Assembly (NCBI RefSeq): GCF_002210285.1 | Contig: NZ_MWQE01000007.1 | Span: 62,001 to 126,000, forward strand | DNA from: Fibrobacter sp. UWR2 | Lineage (GTDB): Bacteria; Fibrobacterota; Fibrobacteria; Fibrobacterales; Fibrobacteraceae | Length of the DNA stretch: 64,000 nt | Reading direction: 5' to 3' | Shown: piece by piece, positions 7,436 to 16,700 of the stretch | How positions within the stretch are numbered: the first letter of the stretch is position 1 | Layout: every line of letters starts with the position of its first letter | Notes under the pieces: generated by a model | Databases searched by the model: none | The model's input: the letters and a program-made list of their open reading frames with translations, nothing else | What the model was told of the DNA's origin: nothing | Translations under genes and position numbers: made by a program

Positions 7436-7486
7436 CCAATCCCATCCCTCGGACCTTCACTGATACTCCCAGTGAAGGTCCTTTTT
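7420..7486 (+). ncRNA. possible very small RNA or orphan promoter-terminator unit
   Basis: A TATATT box (7420-7425) inside an inverted repeat TTGGGT...ACCCAA is followed about 20 bases later by a strong intrinsic terminator. A transcript starting near 7433 would be only about 50 nucleotides. There is no good -35 element and no ORF, so this is a tentative call. It may instead be a remnant. Confidence 0.3.
7451..7486 (+). terminator. strong intrinsic terminator without an upstream gene
   Basis: GGACCTTCACTG (7451-7462) pairs perfectly with CAGTGAAGGTCC (7470-7481) around a 7-base loop and is followed by TTTTT (7482-7486). No plus-strand gene precedes it for more than 5 kb; everything there is on the minus strand. 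Confidence 0.75.
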
Positions 7487-7487
7487 C

Positions 7488-7565
7488 ATACCGGTCGCTT
7501 AGGGCTCACCTTGATACCGGCCGTTCTCGGCTCACTTTCATACCGTTCGCGCTTCCTAGTTGTTT
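7488..7565 (+). repeat. 26-base tandem imperfect repeat, about three units
   Basis: ATACCG(G/T)(T/C)CG recurs at 7488, 7514 and 7540, exactly 26 bases apart. The first two units also share GGCTCAC in the same phase. The third unit runs into the promoter of the gene at 7580. Confidence 0.65.
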
Positions 7566-7567
7566 AT

Positions 7568-7573
7568 TATATT
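7568..7573 (+). promoter_or_regulatory. -10 box of a probable leaderless gene
   Basis: TATATT (followed by TGG) ends 6 bases before the ATG at 7580. No Shine-Dalgarno sequence is present and there is no good -35 match. The same TATATTTGGCGC sequence precedes the gene at 13751. Confidence 0.5.
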
Positions 7574-7579
7574 TGGCGC

Positions 7580-8359
7580 ATGGATTTGAAGAAAAAGGCT
7601 CTTGCGTTCGGGGCGCGCATACTCCGCATTTTAGGGATTATCGCCGTCATCTATGTAAGCATGGTATTCTACCTGGCGCTGACCGAGCGCCGGAACGCGT
7701 TCCCCAGGGCCATCACGCACAAGGAGGCTCGCGAGGCAATCGCCGGCAAGGCGAAGCCGATCTCGTGTACCATGGAAGACGGTACCGTTCTCGAAGGCTG
7801 GTCCACAGGCAACCCGGGCGACGCCACGCTCCTGTACTACCCCGATGCCGACGAAGACGCCGCCCAGTTCATCGCCGAGGTCCAGGAGATCGAGGGAACC
7901 GCCCTCGTGGCCTTCAACTACAGGGGTTCCGGCAACAACAAGGGCACCCCCTCGCAAGACACCTTCGAGCCCGACGCCCGCGGCATTTTTGAATGCGCAA
8001 GCCAGCTGAACGGCACACCCGCCTACCTCGCAGGGCGCGGAACAGGGGCAATCCTTGCCGCCGAGCAGTCCGGAAAAGAGAAAAAACTGGTACTTATCGA
8101 CCCGGTAGCAAGCATTGCCGACGCCATAAGCGCCAAGTACAGGCTGTTCTACCCCCGTTTTTTGGTCCGTGCAGACGTAAAAATGCCCCGTGAAAAGTTG
8201 GCAAACGCAGGGGCCTGTATACATTTGCTTGCAGACCGTAAAATGTTCAGTGATAGAAATCACATGTTTATCAGGGATTTCGGGCAAATTCGCACCACCG
8301 AACGAGGAGAGAAAACACTTCGTAGAACTTTGTCTATTTTGATAAACGAAGATTTGTAA
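7580..8359 (+). CDS. membrane-anchored alpha/beta-hydrolase-like protein
   Basis: This 259-aa protein has one N-terminal membrane segment (about residues 8-30, ILRILGIIAVIYVSMVFYLAL). A domain with alpha/beta-hydrolase layout follows: FNYRGSGNNKGTPS (an oxyanion-hole-like YRGSG turn), then a degenerate nucleophile elbow LAGRGTGAILAAEQ where GxSxG has become GRGTG, then a strand LVLIDPVAS. The usual catalytic Ser is absent from the elbow, so activity is doubtful. The start at 7580 follows a TATATT box; upstream in-frame codons fall in repeats and were rejected. It resembles the bacterial BEM46/YfhR-like group, but that is only a general resemblance. Confidence 0.6.
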   Translation: MDLKKKALAFGARILRILGIIAVIYVSMVFYLALTERRNAFPRAITHKEAREAIAGKAKPISCTMEDGTVLEGWSTGNPGDATLLYYPDADEDAAQFIAEVQEIEGTALVAFNYRGSGNNKGTPSQDTFEPDARGIFECASQLNGTPAYLAGRGTGAILAAEQSGKEKKLVLIDPVASIADAISAKYRLFYPRFLVRADVKMPREKLANAGACIHLLADRKMFSDRNHMFIRDFGQIRTTERGEKTLRRTLSILINEDL

Positions 8360-8569
8360 ACATAATGAAACCCTTATGGCGTAAGGGATACAGCGCGGTA
8401 AGTTTTTTATAACAGTCTAAAAAGTCTAGGCTAATTTTGTCAAAAAATTACATCAAAACGATTATTTCCGATTTGATTTTTTTCACACCGGTACTTGACA
8501 CTTTTCGGAAAAATATGTTAATTTATTCAACAGGGGGCGTTTAATAACAAAAAACGAGGTGTATTAACA
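8360..8569. other. intergenic region
   Basis: 210 bases. A small hairpin CCCTTA-TGGCG-TAAGGG (8371-8387), followed further on by TTTTTT (8402-8407), may act as a weak terminator for the upstream gene. A strong promoter for the next gene lies at 8495-8523. Nothing else is visible. Confidence 0.4.
8495..8523 (+). promoter_or_regulatory. strong sigma-70-like promoter
   Basis: A perfect TTGACA (8495-8500), 17 bases, then TTAATT (8518-8523). This gives an untranslated leader of about 40 bases before the ATG at 8570. The leader contains GAGGTG about ten bases before the start. Confidence 0.7.
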
Positions 8570-9265
8570 ATGGACAAAATCAATATCAAGATGGATATAC
8601 GCGGATTCATCCGCTTCTCCAACGAGGCCTTAAAGGAGCTCAAACTCGACAAGAATCCGTTCGCGGATATCGAAGTCGACGTCGAGGGTAAGCGCATCGC
8701 TGTCACCCCGACAAAGACTCTCAAGACCTCTTCCTTCCGCTTTATGCCGAACGGCGCTGGCTACCTTCTCTATTTCAAGGGTGCCATGAACGCCACCGGT
8801 TTCCAGGTAGCTCCCGGGCCCTATACCATGGTCAAGGAAGGCAACAAGTTCGTGTTTACCGGCAAGGCTCCCGCCAAGAAGAAGGGCGCTTGGCAACCGT
8901 TCGCCTGCCGTAACTCTGTCGGCATCCCGATGCTCTCCATCGACAGCCGCGGCACCATCATTTTCGACAAGCGCACCTGCACTGCCGTCGAAACCGCCAA
9001 GAACGACACGATGGTCGCCGAATACGATGCCAACAAGAAGGTCTTCACCCTTACCTTCAGTAAGAAGGGATTCATCAACGTCCGTACTATCGCAAGCCAC
9101 GCCAACGCTTCTTTCATGGGCACGCTTTCCTCTCACGGGATTGCGCTTCCGACCAAGAGCTTCCGTACGTCTTGCAAGATCGACGGTAAGGTGATTACCT
9201 TCAGTGTTGCAAACCTGGTCGCCGAACAGAAGGCCAAGGTCAAGGCAGCAAAGGCAAAGAAGTAA
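8570..9265 (+). CDS. unknown protein, apparent internal duplication
   Basis: This 231-aa protein belongs to no family I recognise. It has no signal peptide or membrane segment and ends in a Lys/Ala-rich tail (KAKVKAAKAKK). Two halves look alike. KMDIRGFIRFSNEALKEL ... IEVDVEGKRIAVTPTKT in the first half parallels LSIDSRGTIIFDKRTCTAV ... AEYDANKKVFTLTFSKK in the second, suggesting two copies of a roughly 100-residue beta-rich domain. The consensus promoter and C-rich, optimised codon choice suggest high expression. A two-helix membrane protein follows 15 bases downstream. Confidence 0.65.
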   Translation: MDKINIKMDIRGFIRFSNEALKELKLDKNPFADIEVDVEGKRIAVTPTKTLKTSSFRFMPNGAGYLLYFKGAMNATGFQVAPGPYTMVKEGNKFVFTGKAPAKKKGAWQPFACRNSVGIPMLSIDSRGTIIFDKRTCTAVETAKNDTMVAEYDANKKVFTLTFSKKGFINVRTIASHANASFMGTLSSHGIALPTKSFRTSCKIDGKVITFSVANLVAEQKAKVKAAKAKK

Positions 9266-9280
9266 TCCACAGGCACTAAA

Positions 9281-9724
9281 ATGATAGACGTTCTGAAAGC
9301 ATTCTACAGCGTGCACTACAACTTCGGCATTCTTGCCATAATCATACTGTTGCTCGGCATTTTCTTCGCCACGAAGAAAATGTGGATCTTCACAGCGATT
9401 ACGGTGCTCGTTGTCCTGGTCCTCAATATCGCACTCTACAAGATGACGGACGGCAAGTCCTGGACCATCGAGGGTGCTGTCGTGAAAAACCAGTACGGCT
9501 CGGAGTACAAGGCAGACCCCATGACCTTCTCCGTGAACAAGAACTGGGTAAACGAGGAAGGCATCGTCGTGGAACGTGGCGACACGGTTCATCACTGGTG
9601 CTGGGTTGACCAAATGTGGGAAAACTTCTCGGAGACTGATGTCATCGGTGCCCTATGGGGCGAAAACAAGAGCAAGAAGATGATCAAGGCGTCGGAATCT
9701 CACGCCGGTGGTCTCTCCGAATAA
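9281..9724 (+). CDS. small membrane protein of unknown function
   Basis: This 147-aa protein has two adjacent transmembrane helices (about residues 16-30 and 35-52) and then a roughly 95-residue soluble domain containing HHWCWVDQMW. I recognise no family. It begins 15 bases after the preceding gene and is probably co-transcribed with it. Its 3' end faces the convergent lpxH gene, 7 bases away. Confidence 0.6.
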   Translation: MIDVLKAFYSVHYNFGILAIIILLLGIFFATKKMWIFTAITVLVVLVLNIALYKMTDGKSWTIEGAVVKNQYGSEYKADPMTFSVNKNWVNEEGIVVERGDTVHHWCWVDQMWENFSETDVIGALWGENKSKKMIKASESHAGGLSE

Positions 9725-9731
9725 ATTCGCT

Positions 9732-10451
9732 CTATAACATTTCCAGGGAAAGCCCGCCTTCTTCCATACGGAGGATGGCGGGTTTCCATATCCACTCCCC
9801 CGGAGATGCGACAACGCCGCCTTCCACATCCCAGATGCCCGAGATATGGTGATGGCCATGAATGCAGACATCGCATTTTTTGCGTTTGAGGATCGATGCG
9901 CCCCAGCCTAGATATTCCTGAAGGTTGATTTCGCGGGACTCGCCTATCTTGCGGCTGTTCCTACCGACAAAGCGGGCAAGCGCCATCCCCCAGTCGGGGT
10001 GAATTTGTTTGAAAAGGAACCGGTTCGGCGGGAAGTCCAGCACACGGCGCATAATGCGGTAACCGAAGTCCGATTTCGCGACACCGTCACCATGGTGGAA
10101 ATAGACCTTCTTGCCCTGAATTTCAAGGACAAGGCTCCTGTGGACCTGCACGCCTAGTGACTTCGGGAAGAAATCCCCATAGGCAAAGTCATGGTTTCCG
10201 CAAAGCAAGTGGACCTCGCAACCCAAGCGGACCAGTTCTCGCAATGCGAAAAACAGTTCAAAATGGTTGCGGTTCACGTAATCGTTGTATTCGTACCAGA
10301 ATTCAAACAGGTCGCCCACGATTACCAGATGCGACGCCTTCCCACAGATAGATTCCAAGAACTCCACGAGAAGTTTCTCGCGGTCAGCCCGGGCTCCGGG
10401 AGGATTTACGCCCAGATGGGCATCGGAAATAAAGTAGGCCGGCAAACTCAT
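9732..10451 (-). CDS. lpxH: UDP-2,3-diacylglucosamine diphosphatase
   Basis: This 239-aa metallophosphoesterase hydrolyses UDP-2,3-diacylglucosamine to lipid X in lipid A synthesis. The metal-binding motifs appear in order: DAHLG (about residue 9), GDLFEFW, CGNHD, HHGDG and GHHH. The conserved insertion FPPNRFLFKQIHPDWGMALA matches LpxH-type proteins. I took the ATG at 10451 because the open frame upstream (16 codons) lacks family similarity and overlaps the promoter of the divergent gene. A TATTTT hexamer lies 7 bases before this ATG. It supports a lipid A-containing outer membrane. Confidence 0.82.
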   Translation of the reverse strand: MSLPAYFISDAHLGVNPPGARADREKLLVEFLESICGKASHLVIVGDLFEFWYEYNDYVNRNHFELFFALRELVRLGCEVHLLCGNHDFAYGDFFPKSLGVQVHRSLVLEIQGKKVYFHHGDGVAKSDFGYRIMRRVLDFPPNRFLFKQIHPDWGMALARFVGRNSRKIGESREINLQEYLGWGASILKRKKCDVCIHGHHHISGIWDVEGGVVASPGEWIWKPAILRMEEGGLSLEML

Positions 10452-10487
10452 CTCGAAGAAAATAGTAAAATAACTATCTTTAAAATA

Positions 10488-11051
10488 ATGAGACATCATG
10501 CGTACATTGCTTTGCCAGGGCTGTTAGGAGCAGGGTTGCTCATTGCGGGCTGCTCTATGAACCTTGCGAAATACGACCTGCAGGAATTCCCGAAGACGGT
10601 CCCGTTCTTCGAGCCCATATCGATTATCTATGGCGGGGACACCATCCAGTTGGAGGCGAACCTGCAAAGAGCCTACACGCGGGCAGTAGATACCACAAGC
10701 TATCCGATGGAAAACTGCCGCGGAGTCGCAAGCATCCAGGCCACCGTCGAGCAGGACGAAAGCCCGAGCGCCTGGAACATCGGGGCGACCATAGTCCCAT
10801 TCTGGCCCGCGATGCCCGTGAAAGAAACATGGCACTACAACATGGACATGCGCATATTCTGCAACGGCACCCTAACCTTCAAGGCTACATTCGAAGAAAG
10901 CGAACATGTCGAAGCCTTCTGGTACGGCAAGATGCGTGCCGACCTCGTGAACGACGCCTCGCAGGAAATGCACCGCAAGCTCATGGAACGCATCCGGTAC
11001 GAGACTCAACTCGGAAGGCGCACGGACCTCAATTCTGCGCAGGATTTTTAG
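10488..11051 (+). CDS. hypothetical lipoprotein upstream of rsmI
   Basis: This 187-aa lipoprotein has an N-terminus with a hydrophobic stretch and lipobox (LLGAGLLIAGC, Cys about residue 22). The mature domain is not recognised. Its C-terminal part (EEMHRKLMERI-like helix) and short beta strands give no family clue. TATCTT precedes the ATG by 7 bases, so the transcript may be leaderless. The intergenic region of 36 bases is shared with divergent lpxH. The next gene, rsmI, follows after one base and is probably co-transcribed. Confidence 0.65.
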   Translation: MRHHAYIALPGLLGAGLLIAGCSMNLAKYDLQEFPKTVPFFEPISIIYGGDTIQLEANLQRAYTRAVDTTSYPMENCRGVASIQATVEQDESPSAWNIGATIVPFWPAMPVKETWHYNMDMRIFCNGTLTFKATFEESEHVEAFWYGKMRADLVNDASQEMHRKLMERIRYETQLGRRTDLNSAQDF

Positions 11052-11052
11052 C

Positions 11053-11736
11053 ATGCACACTCTATATATTGTCGCGACCCCCATCGGGAACATGGAAGAC
11101 ATCACCTATCGCGCCGTACGGATCTTGAAGGAAGTCCCGCTCGTGCTCGCCGAAGATACGCGACACACCCGCGTGCTGTTTGACAACTACAGCATCAACA
11201 CGCCGATGGAAGCCTACCATGACTTCAACAAGGAGAAGGTGACTCCGAAGTACGTGGAATACCTGAAGAACGAGGGCGATATCGCGCTCGTGAGCGACGC
11301 CGGTACCCCGGGCGTTGCCGATCCGGCATTCAACTTGGTCCGTGAATGCGTACGCGAAGGCATAGACGTGCGGGCTATCCCCGGCCCCTGCGCGATGATT
11401 ACCGCACTGGTTTCTAGCGGCATGCCTACCGACCACTTTACCTTCCAGTACTTCTCGCCCAAGAAGAGCGCCCAGCGCATCCACCTGCTCGAAAAACTGA
11501 AGGACGAGGAAGCGACCCAGATCTTTTACGCAAGCCCGCACAACATCGACAAGTTCGTCGAGGAAATCGGCCAGGTTTTCGGTGAAATCAAGATTGCCCT
11601 GATGCGCGAACTCACCAAGAAGTTCGAGGAACACCTCATCGGCACGCCGGCAGAAATTACCGCGCACTTCAAGGCGCACCCACCCAAGGGCGAGTTCGTG
11701 CTGATTTTCAACCCGAAAGATAAAAGCGGACTGTAA
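11053..11736 (+). CDS. rsmI: 16S rRNA (cytidine-1402-2'-O)-methyltransferase
   Basis: This 227-aa tetrapyrrole-methylase-fold enzyme methylates the 2'-OH of C1402 in 16S rRNA. Characteristic segments are YIVATPIGNMEDITYRA at the start, AEDTRHTRVL, ALVSDAGTPGVADP (SAM-binding) and IPGPCAMITALVSSGMP. The length is somewhat shorter than the E. coli protein (286 aa) because the C-terminal extension is missing. It sits between a lipoprotein gene and lnt, with one- and six-base gaps, in a probable operon. Confidence 0.95.
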   Translation: MHTLYIVATPIGNMEDITYRAVRILKEVPLVLAEDTRHTRVLFDNYSINTPMEAYHDFNKEKVTPKYVEYLKNEGDIALVSDAGTPGVADPAFNLVRECVREGIDVRAIPGPCAMITALVSSGMPTDHFTFQYFSPKKSAQRIHLLEKLKDEEATQIFYASPHNIDKFVEEIGQVFGEIKIALMRELTKKFEEHLIGTPAEITAHFKAHPPKGEFVLIFNPKDKSGL

Positions 11737-11742
11737 AAACGT

Positions 11743-13725
11743 ATGATGGACAAGATTAAGAATTTGTTTTACTCGCTCCCGAAAATTTACTGGATTTATT
11801 TTGCGGTCCTTTTTGTTGCAGAAGCAATCGGCTTTGCGCTCCGGCCCAACGAACCGGGGCTCTACACGGAACCCGCACAATTCGCTCCGCTCGCCATTGC
11901 GCTCGGGTTCCTGTTCACGCGCGAAGCCCGCAAGCATTTCCGCAGGCACATCTACACCTACGGCATATCGCAGTTTCTGTTCCTTGCTCTTGACTATACC
12001 CTCGGCGATGCGAACGGGGCTGGACATGCGGGGCTTTACCAAATTGCCACCACATTTGTTCCGCTGTTCATCTTCTGGCTCGTACTGTTCGCCCGCTGGA
12101 ACGTGGCACGATTCCGTGAGTTCGACTCCCGCAGGGCGCTTTTGCTCAGCATAATCGCGTGGGGGCTTTTCGGATTCGCCTTCCCGCCGCTCCCGCTCGG
12201 GCCCGCAGCACTCGTGCTTCTCGTACCGTGGTTTTTGGTGCTCAATCGCTACAACAGAAACACCGCGATATTCGCAACTTTCTGGTCGGGCATGGTGTAC
12301 AACACCATCAACTACTACTGGATCTACAACGTAATGAACGTGGAGACGGCTCCCTCCGGGCTTATCTGCCTGGGCGTCATGCTCCTCATCGCGTTCTTCA
12401 GCGCCTACAGTGTTTTCGCTGCATTCATCTACACGCTCGCCAAGAACATCAAGTTCGGCGGCCGCGCCTGGCTGCTCGCACTCTACCCCATATTCTATGC
12501 AGGCCTCGAGATGACGCGCACCCGCGGAGACTTCGCCTTCCCGTGGAGCCACTTGGGTTACGTCTTCGGAAACACGCTTGAATCACTGCAGGCACTCTCC
12601 GTCATCGGCATCTTCGGGTATACCGCACTCATCATCGCTTCCAATATGGCGGTAGCGAAGGCCATCGAAGGCCCGTGGAAATTGTCCGCTGGCGAAAACC
12701 GCACGAAGTTCATTCTCGCGAAACTCCCGCTGGCCGTGCCCGCGCTGGTGTACGCCGTGCTCCTGATCCACGGGAGCATCGTACTCGGCAAACCCGAGGC
12801 ACAGCCCTTCTATGGCGCCGACGCGCAGGACACTCCCCAGATGGCGCTGATACAGCCGAGCATCGAGCAGGGAGAAAAGTGGAGCAAGGCACGCTTTGAC
12901 TCCATCACAGCAAAGACATTCGGCATGGTGAACGACAGCGTGCAGAAGGGCACCGACCTCATCATCCTCGCTGAAACTGCCGTTCCCGACCACATCCGCA
13001 GGCAACCCGCGACAATCCGGGAACTGCATCACCTGGCCGTACGGCACAACGCAGGCATCCTCACAGGCGCACTTGACTTCCACCGCAACGAACCGGGAAG
13101 CCCGCGCAAGTACGACATCTACAACGCGTCGTTCCTGTTCACGCCCGACAATTTCCATTCTTACCAGCGCTACATCAAGAAGCACCTGGTACCCTTCAGC
13201 GAGCGCATTCCCTTCGACGACATCTTCCCCATCCTCAACTACGTGGACCTGGGCGAAGGCGACTTCGTTCCCGGCAAAGAAACACCTGTGTACGAGCCGT
13301 TCAAGTGGACGCCCTTCATCTGCTACGACGCGATATTCGGCGACCTTGTGCGAGAAGCCATCAATGCGGGCTCGCGCCTGATGGTGAACATCACGAATGA
13401 CGGCTGGTTCGGCCGCAGCACCGCTCCCTACCAGCACCTGAACCTGGTACGCTACCGCGCCATCGAGAACGGCATACCAACCGCAAGGCTTGCGAACAGC
13501 GGTATCTCAGCATTCATCGACCAGTACGGCCACTACGACCTGAACACGGACATCTTCGTAGACGCCGTCATCCAGCGCAAGATGCAGCTCAAGACCCGCG
13601 ATACGCCCTACCAGCACTACGGCGACAGCGTAGAGACCGCCCTCCTGTGGTTCTTCGCCATCTACGTGCTGGCATGCGCTGTTCTGGCATACATCAATAA
13701 ATGCAGAAAAACCATGCACAAATGA
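11743..13725 (+). CDS. lnt: apolipoprotein N-acyltransferase
   Basis: This 660-aa inner-membrane enzyme transfers the third acyl chain to the N-terminal Cys of lipoproteins. The nitrilase-like domain shows all three catalytic positions: Glu in LAETAVPDH (about 408), Lys in IKKHLVPFSER (about 477) and Cys in FICYDAIFGD (about 527). Eight or more membrane helices precede it. At 660 aa it is well over the 512 of E. coli Lnt; the extra length is an added N-terminal membrane region (residues 1-135) before the usual family start. Its presence fits the many lipoprotein genes in this window. Confidence 0.93.
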   Translation: MMDKIKNLFYSLPKIYWIYFAVLFVAEAIGFALRPNEPGLYTEPAQFAPLAIALGFLFTREARKHFRRHIYTYGISQFLFLALDYTLGDANGAGHAGLYQIATTFVPLFIFWLVLFARWNVARFREFDSRRALLLSIIAWGLFGFAFPPLPLGPAALVLLVPWFLVLNRYNRNTAIFATFWSGMVYNTINYYWIYNVMNVETAPSGLICLGVMLLIAFFSAYSVFAAFIYTLAKNIKFGGRAWLLALYPIFYAGLEMTRTRGDFAFPWSHLGYVFGNTLESLQALSVIGIFGYTALIIASNMAVAKAIEGPWKLSAGENRTKFILAKLPLAVPALVYAVLLIHGSIVLGKPEAQPFYGADAQDTPQMALIQPSIEQGEKWSKARFDSITAKTFGMVNDSVQKGTDLIILAETAVPDHIRRQPATIRELHHLAVRHNAGILTGALDFHRNEPGSPRKYDIYNASFLFTPDNFHSYQRYIKKHLVPFSERIPFDDIFPILNYVDLGEGDFVPGKETPVYEPFKWTPFICYDAIFGDLVREAINAGSRLMVNITNDGWFGRSTAPYQHLNLVRYRAIENGIPTARLANSGISAFIDQYGHYDLNTDIFVDAVIQRKMQLKTRDTPYQHYGDSVETALLWFFAIYVLACAVLAYINKCRKTMHK

Positions 13726-13743
13726 GCAAACTTTTGCTATATT
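13715..13743 (+). promoter_or_regulatory. promoter with -10 box 7 bases before the ATG
   Basis: TGCACA (13715-13720), 17 bases, TATATT (13738-13743), then GGCGCG and the start codon at 13751. No Shine-Dalgarno sequence is present. The element overlaps the end of lnt. Confidence 0.45.
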
Positions 13744-13750
13744 TGGCGCG

Positions 13751-16700
13751 ATGAATTTCGGAAAGTACGGCAACACCTGGTGGTGCGAAAAATGGCTGGA
13801 AGGCCTTTTCCGCTCATGCGACGAGCAGACTGTACTGCAGGGCATGCGCTTCGTGGAGCGCGGCCAGGTCACGAGCATCGACATCATCGATAACCGCGTG
13901 ATTTCCGTAGTGAAGGGCCCGAACGGCGGGCTCCACAACAACTACATCGTATTCCCGAAATTCCACGACGAAAAGATTGGCATATTCATCAACCTGCTAA
14001 AGCAGCAGCCTTCCGAAATGCTCGCGCTCGAAAACGGCGCGATGAACCCGCCCATAGAACTCCTGCTCGCAAAGAGCGGAATCAGCCTTTTCGACAACGG
14101 CGAAGAGGTGAAGATGGGCTGCGACTGCCGCGACCCTGTCCCGTGCAAGTACATCGCCGCGACCTTCCTCAAGATTGCCGAGATGGCATGTTCCGATCCG
14201 TCGCTTCTGTTCAAGCTGCACGGGCTCGACCTCGCCCACTACAAGAACTCGCCTGCCATCCAGTCCGACCTCGACGCGCCCTACGAGAAGAACATCGTGC
14301 GCACATCGGGAGGCAAGAACAAGATTTTCGAGGAGAAGGTCGACAACAGTCTCGACTTTGCCGAAGACGCGAGCACGAGCTTGTTCGCAAATTCCCCACA
14401 GAACGTTTCGCGCACGCCGCCGCAGCACCTGCCGGTATTCAACTATAACGAGTGGAAGGACTACTCGCGCATACTGCCCGCCATGTTGCAGAACTTCCCG
14501 TCGTTCTGCACCGCGGGCAACTTCCGCAAGAGCTATACCGACGAACTGGAAGGCTGCCGCAAGTTCTTTTTGAATTACGAAAGTTTCGATATTTTTGCCG
14601 AACACTTCCGTGCGAACAACGCGAAGACATTCCTGATGGAAAAGGAGAACTTGCGCCTGTTCCACAAGGACGGCTGGCGCTGGTATTTCGAACAGTCGGG
14701 AGAAAGCGGGAACGTCATTAAGAGCGGGCTCAGCGTTTCGAGCGTGATGGGCGCGCTGTGCTGCCTCGACAAAGGGAACCTCTCCTGGCACAGCTATACC
14801 GTACGGTACCTGCTGCAGCTCCTGAACGTTGCATATAACCTTGTACGAACAGGTGCCATCTACCCGCAGGTATTATGGATAGGCAAGGACGTCGCGCAGA
14901 TGCGCTGGATGCCCGCCGAAATGCTGCCCGATATTTTGGGGATTGTCGCAGACCTCGAAGCCGCCGTCCCGCCGCATTTCGCCTTCACCGCAAAAGAAGA
15001 CGAGTTTGTCGAGATTGCAGAACCCGCGGAACATGTGCTTTCGCTGTTCATCTCGCAGCTGCTGCGGTTCGCGCATACCTACAAGGCGCCCCTCAAGACA
15101 AACCACGGAAACTTGCTAGCCTTCTTCTTCAACTGCGTCTCGGGAAAGCTCGCCAACAGCGCGCACGCCATCCCCGGCAAAATCCAGAAGTGGTTTTCCG
15201 TCTATTCGAGCCTCGATTTCCGCACGCAACTGCTATTCAAGTGCTACGAAAGCGGCGAGCAGGTCGCACTCGAAGTTTTCATTATCGATACAGACAAGTT
15301 TACACCGCTTTCTGCCTTATTCGAAGAAAACGATGCGCGGCTCCTCTCGATTCTGAACATCCTGAACGGCATCGCCGATTCCTTCAAGCCGATGGGAGCA
15401 TACATCGAGAACCGCGCGGCCTCCCCCATCATGATGCAGGGAGCCGTACTGCTCCAGTTCTTGCAGGATTGCCTCAAGAAGCTCGAGATTTTCGGCATCA
15501 AGACCGAAATCCCGAAGAACCTGATGAACGTGGGCAAGCCCAAACCCAAGATTCGCCTGCAGGGGAGCATGAGCTTTGGCGCGTTTACCGCGAACGACCT
15601 GCTCGATTTTGACTGGGAAGTGGCGATTGGCGACGAGAACGTGTCGGCGGAAGAATTCCTGGAACTTGCCGAGAATGCAGACGGACTGCTGAAATACAAG
15701 TCACAGTACGTCGAGGTGAGCGCCGAGGACCTGCAACGCATCCGCGAACAGATTGAAGGCCGCGCGAAAGGCGACAAGGGCGCGAAAGGCCCCGATGCGG
15801 GTGTGGAAGGCTCTGCGGGTAAAGACGGCGCAGGTTCCGCCGCAGGCAATGAAAGCGCGGACAGCGAAAATGCAGACGACGCCCCGGTCATCACGCAGGC
15901 GAAACTCGTGCAGGCTTGCTTCACCGGGGAATGCGACGGCATCCCGGTCGACATGGCGGGCGAATTCAAGCAGCAGTTCGATTCCTGGCGCAGCGAAACC
16001 GAAGTCGCCCTCCCCGAACACCTGAACGCAACCATGCGCCCCTACCAGGTGCGCGGCTACTCGTGGATGTACAAGAACCTCGAAATCGGTTTCGGCTGCA
16101 TCCTCGCCGACGACATGGGCCTCGGAAAGACCCTCCAGGTCATCGCATTCCTCCTCAAGATGCACGAAGAAGGCAAGTTCGCCGAAAGGAAGGCGCTCGT
16201 GGTGATGCCCGCGGGCCTACTGTGCAACTGGCAGGTCGAAATCAAGAAGTTCGCGCCAGACCTCACGTTCTTCGCCTACCACGGCGGGAGCCGAGACCTC
16301 GAGAAATTCCACGCCGACGTGCTGCTCACCACCTACGCCACGTTCCGCAAGGACTTTGACGAACTGAACGAGCGTGAATGGCAGGTAATCGTCATCGACG
16401 AAGCGCAGAACATCAAGAACGCGGACAGCGAGCAGAGCAGGCTATTGCGCCGCATGCGCGCCCCCATGAAAATCGCGATGAGCGGCACCCCCGTCGAGAA
16501 CCGACTCATGGAATTCTGGACCATCATGGACTTCGCGAACCGCGGGTTCTTCCCGAGCGCGGCCGAGTTCCGCGAAAAGTTCGAGACGCCCATCCAGAAA
16601 ATGGGCAACGAGAAGGTGGCGGAAACGTTCCGCAAGATTACGGCACCCTTCATGCTGCGCCGCCTCAAGACCGACAAGAGCATCATCAGCGACTTGCCCG

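Larger units (their letters stand above)
7269..7579. other. intergenic region rich in repeats and hairpins
   Basis: 311 bases lie between two divergent genes. Going left to right it holds four GAACAC hexamers (7300, 7363, 7374, 7430), a TATATT box (7420-7425), a perfect 12-bp terminator hairpin (7451-7486), and 2.5-3 copies of a 26-base repeat beginning ATACCG (7488-7565). Last is the -10 box of the next gene (7568-7573). No protein-coding gene is supported. Confidence 0.7.

Noticed and set aside
8365-8412. 15-codon ORF (MKPLWRKGYSAVSFL) downstream of the hydrolase-like gene
   Set aside because: Too short, no ribosome-binding site, and it overlaps a hairpin that better fits a terminator.
11062-12552. 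496-codon open frame antisense to rsmI and lnt
   Set aside because: Overlaps two well-identified genes in the other direction; translation resembles nothing.
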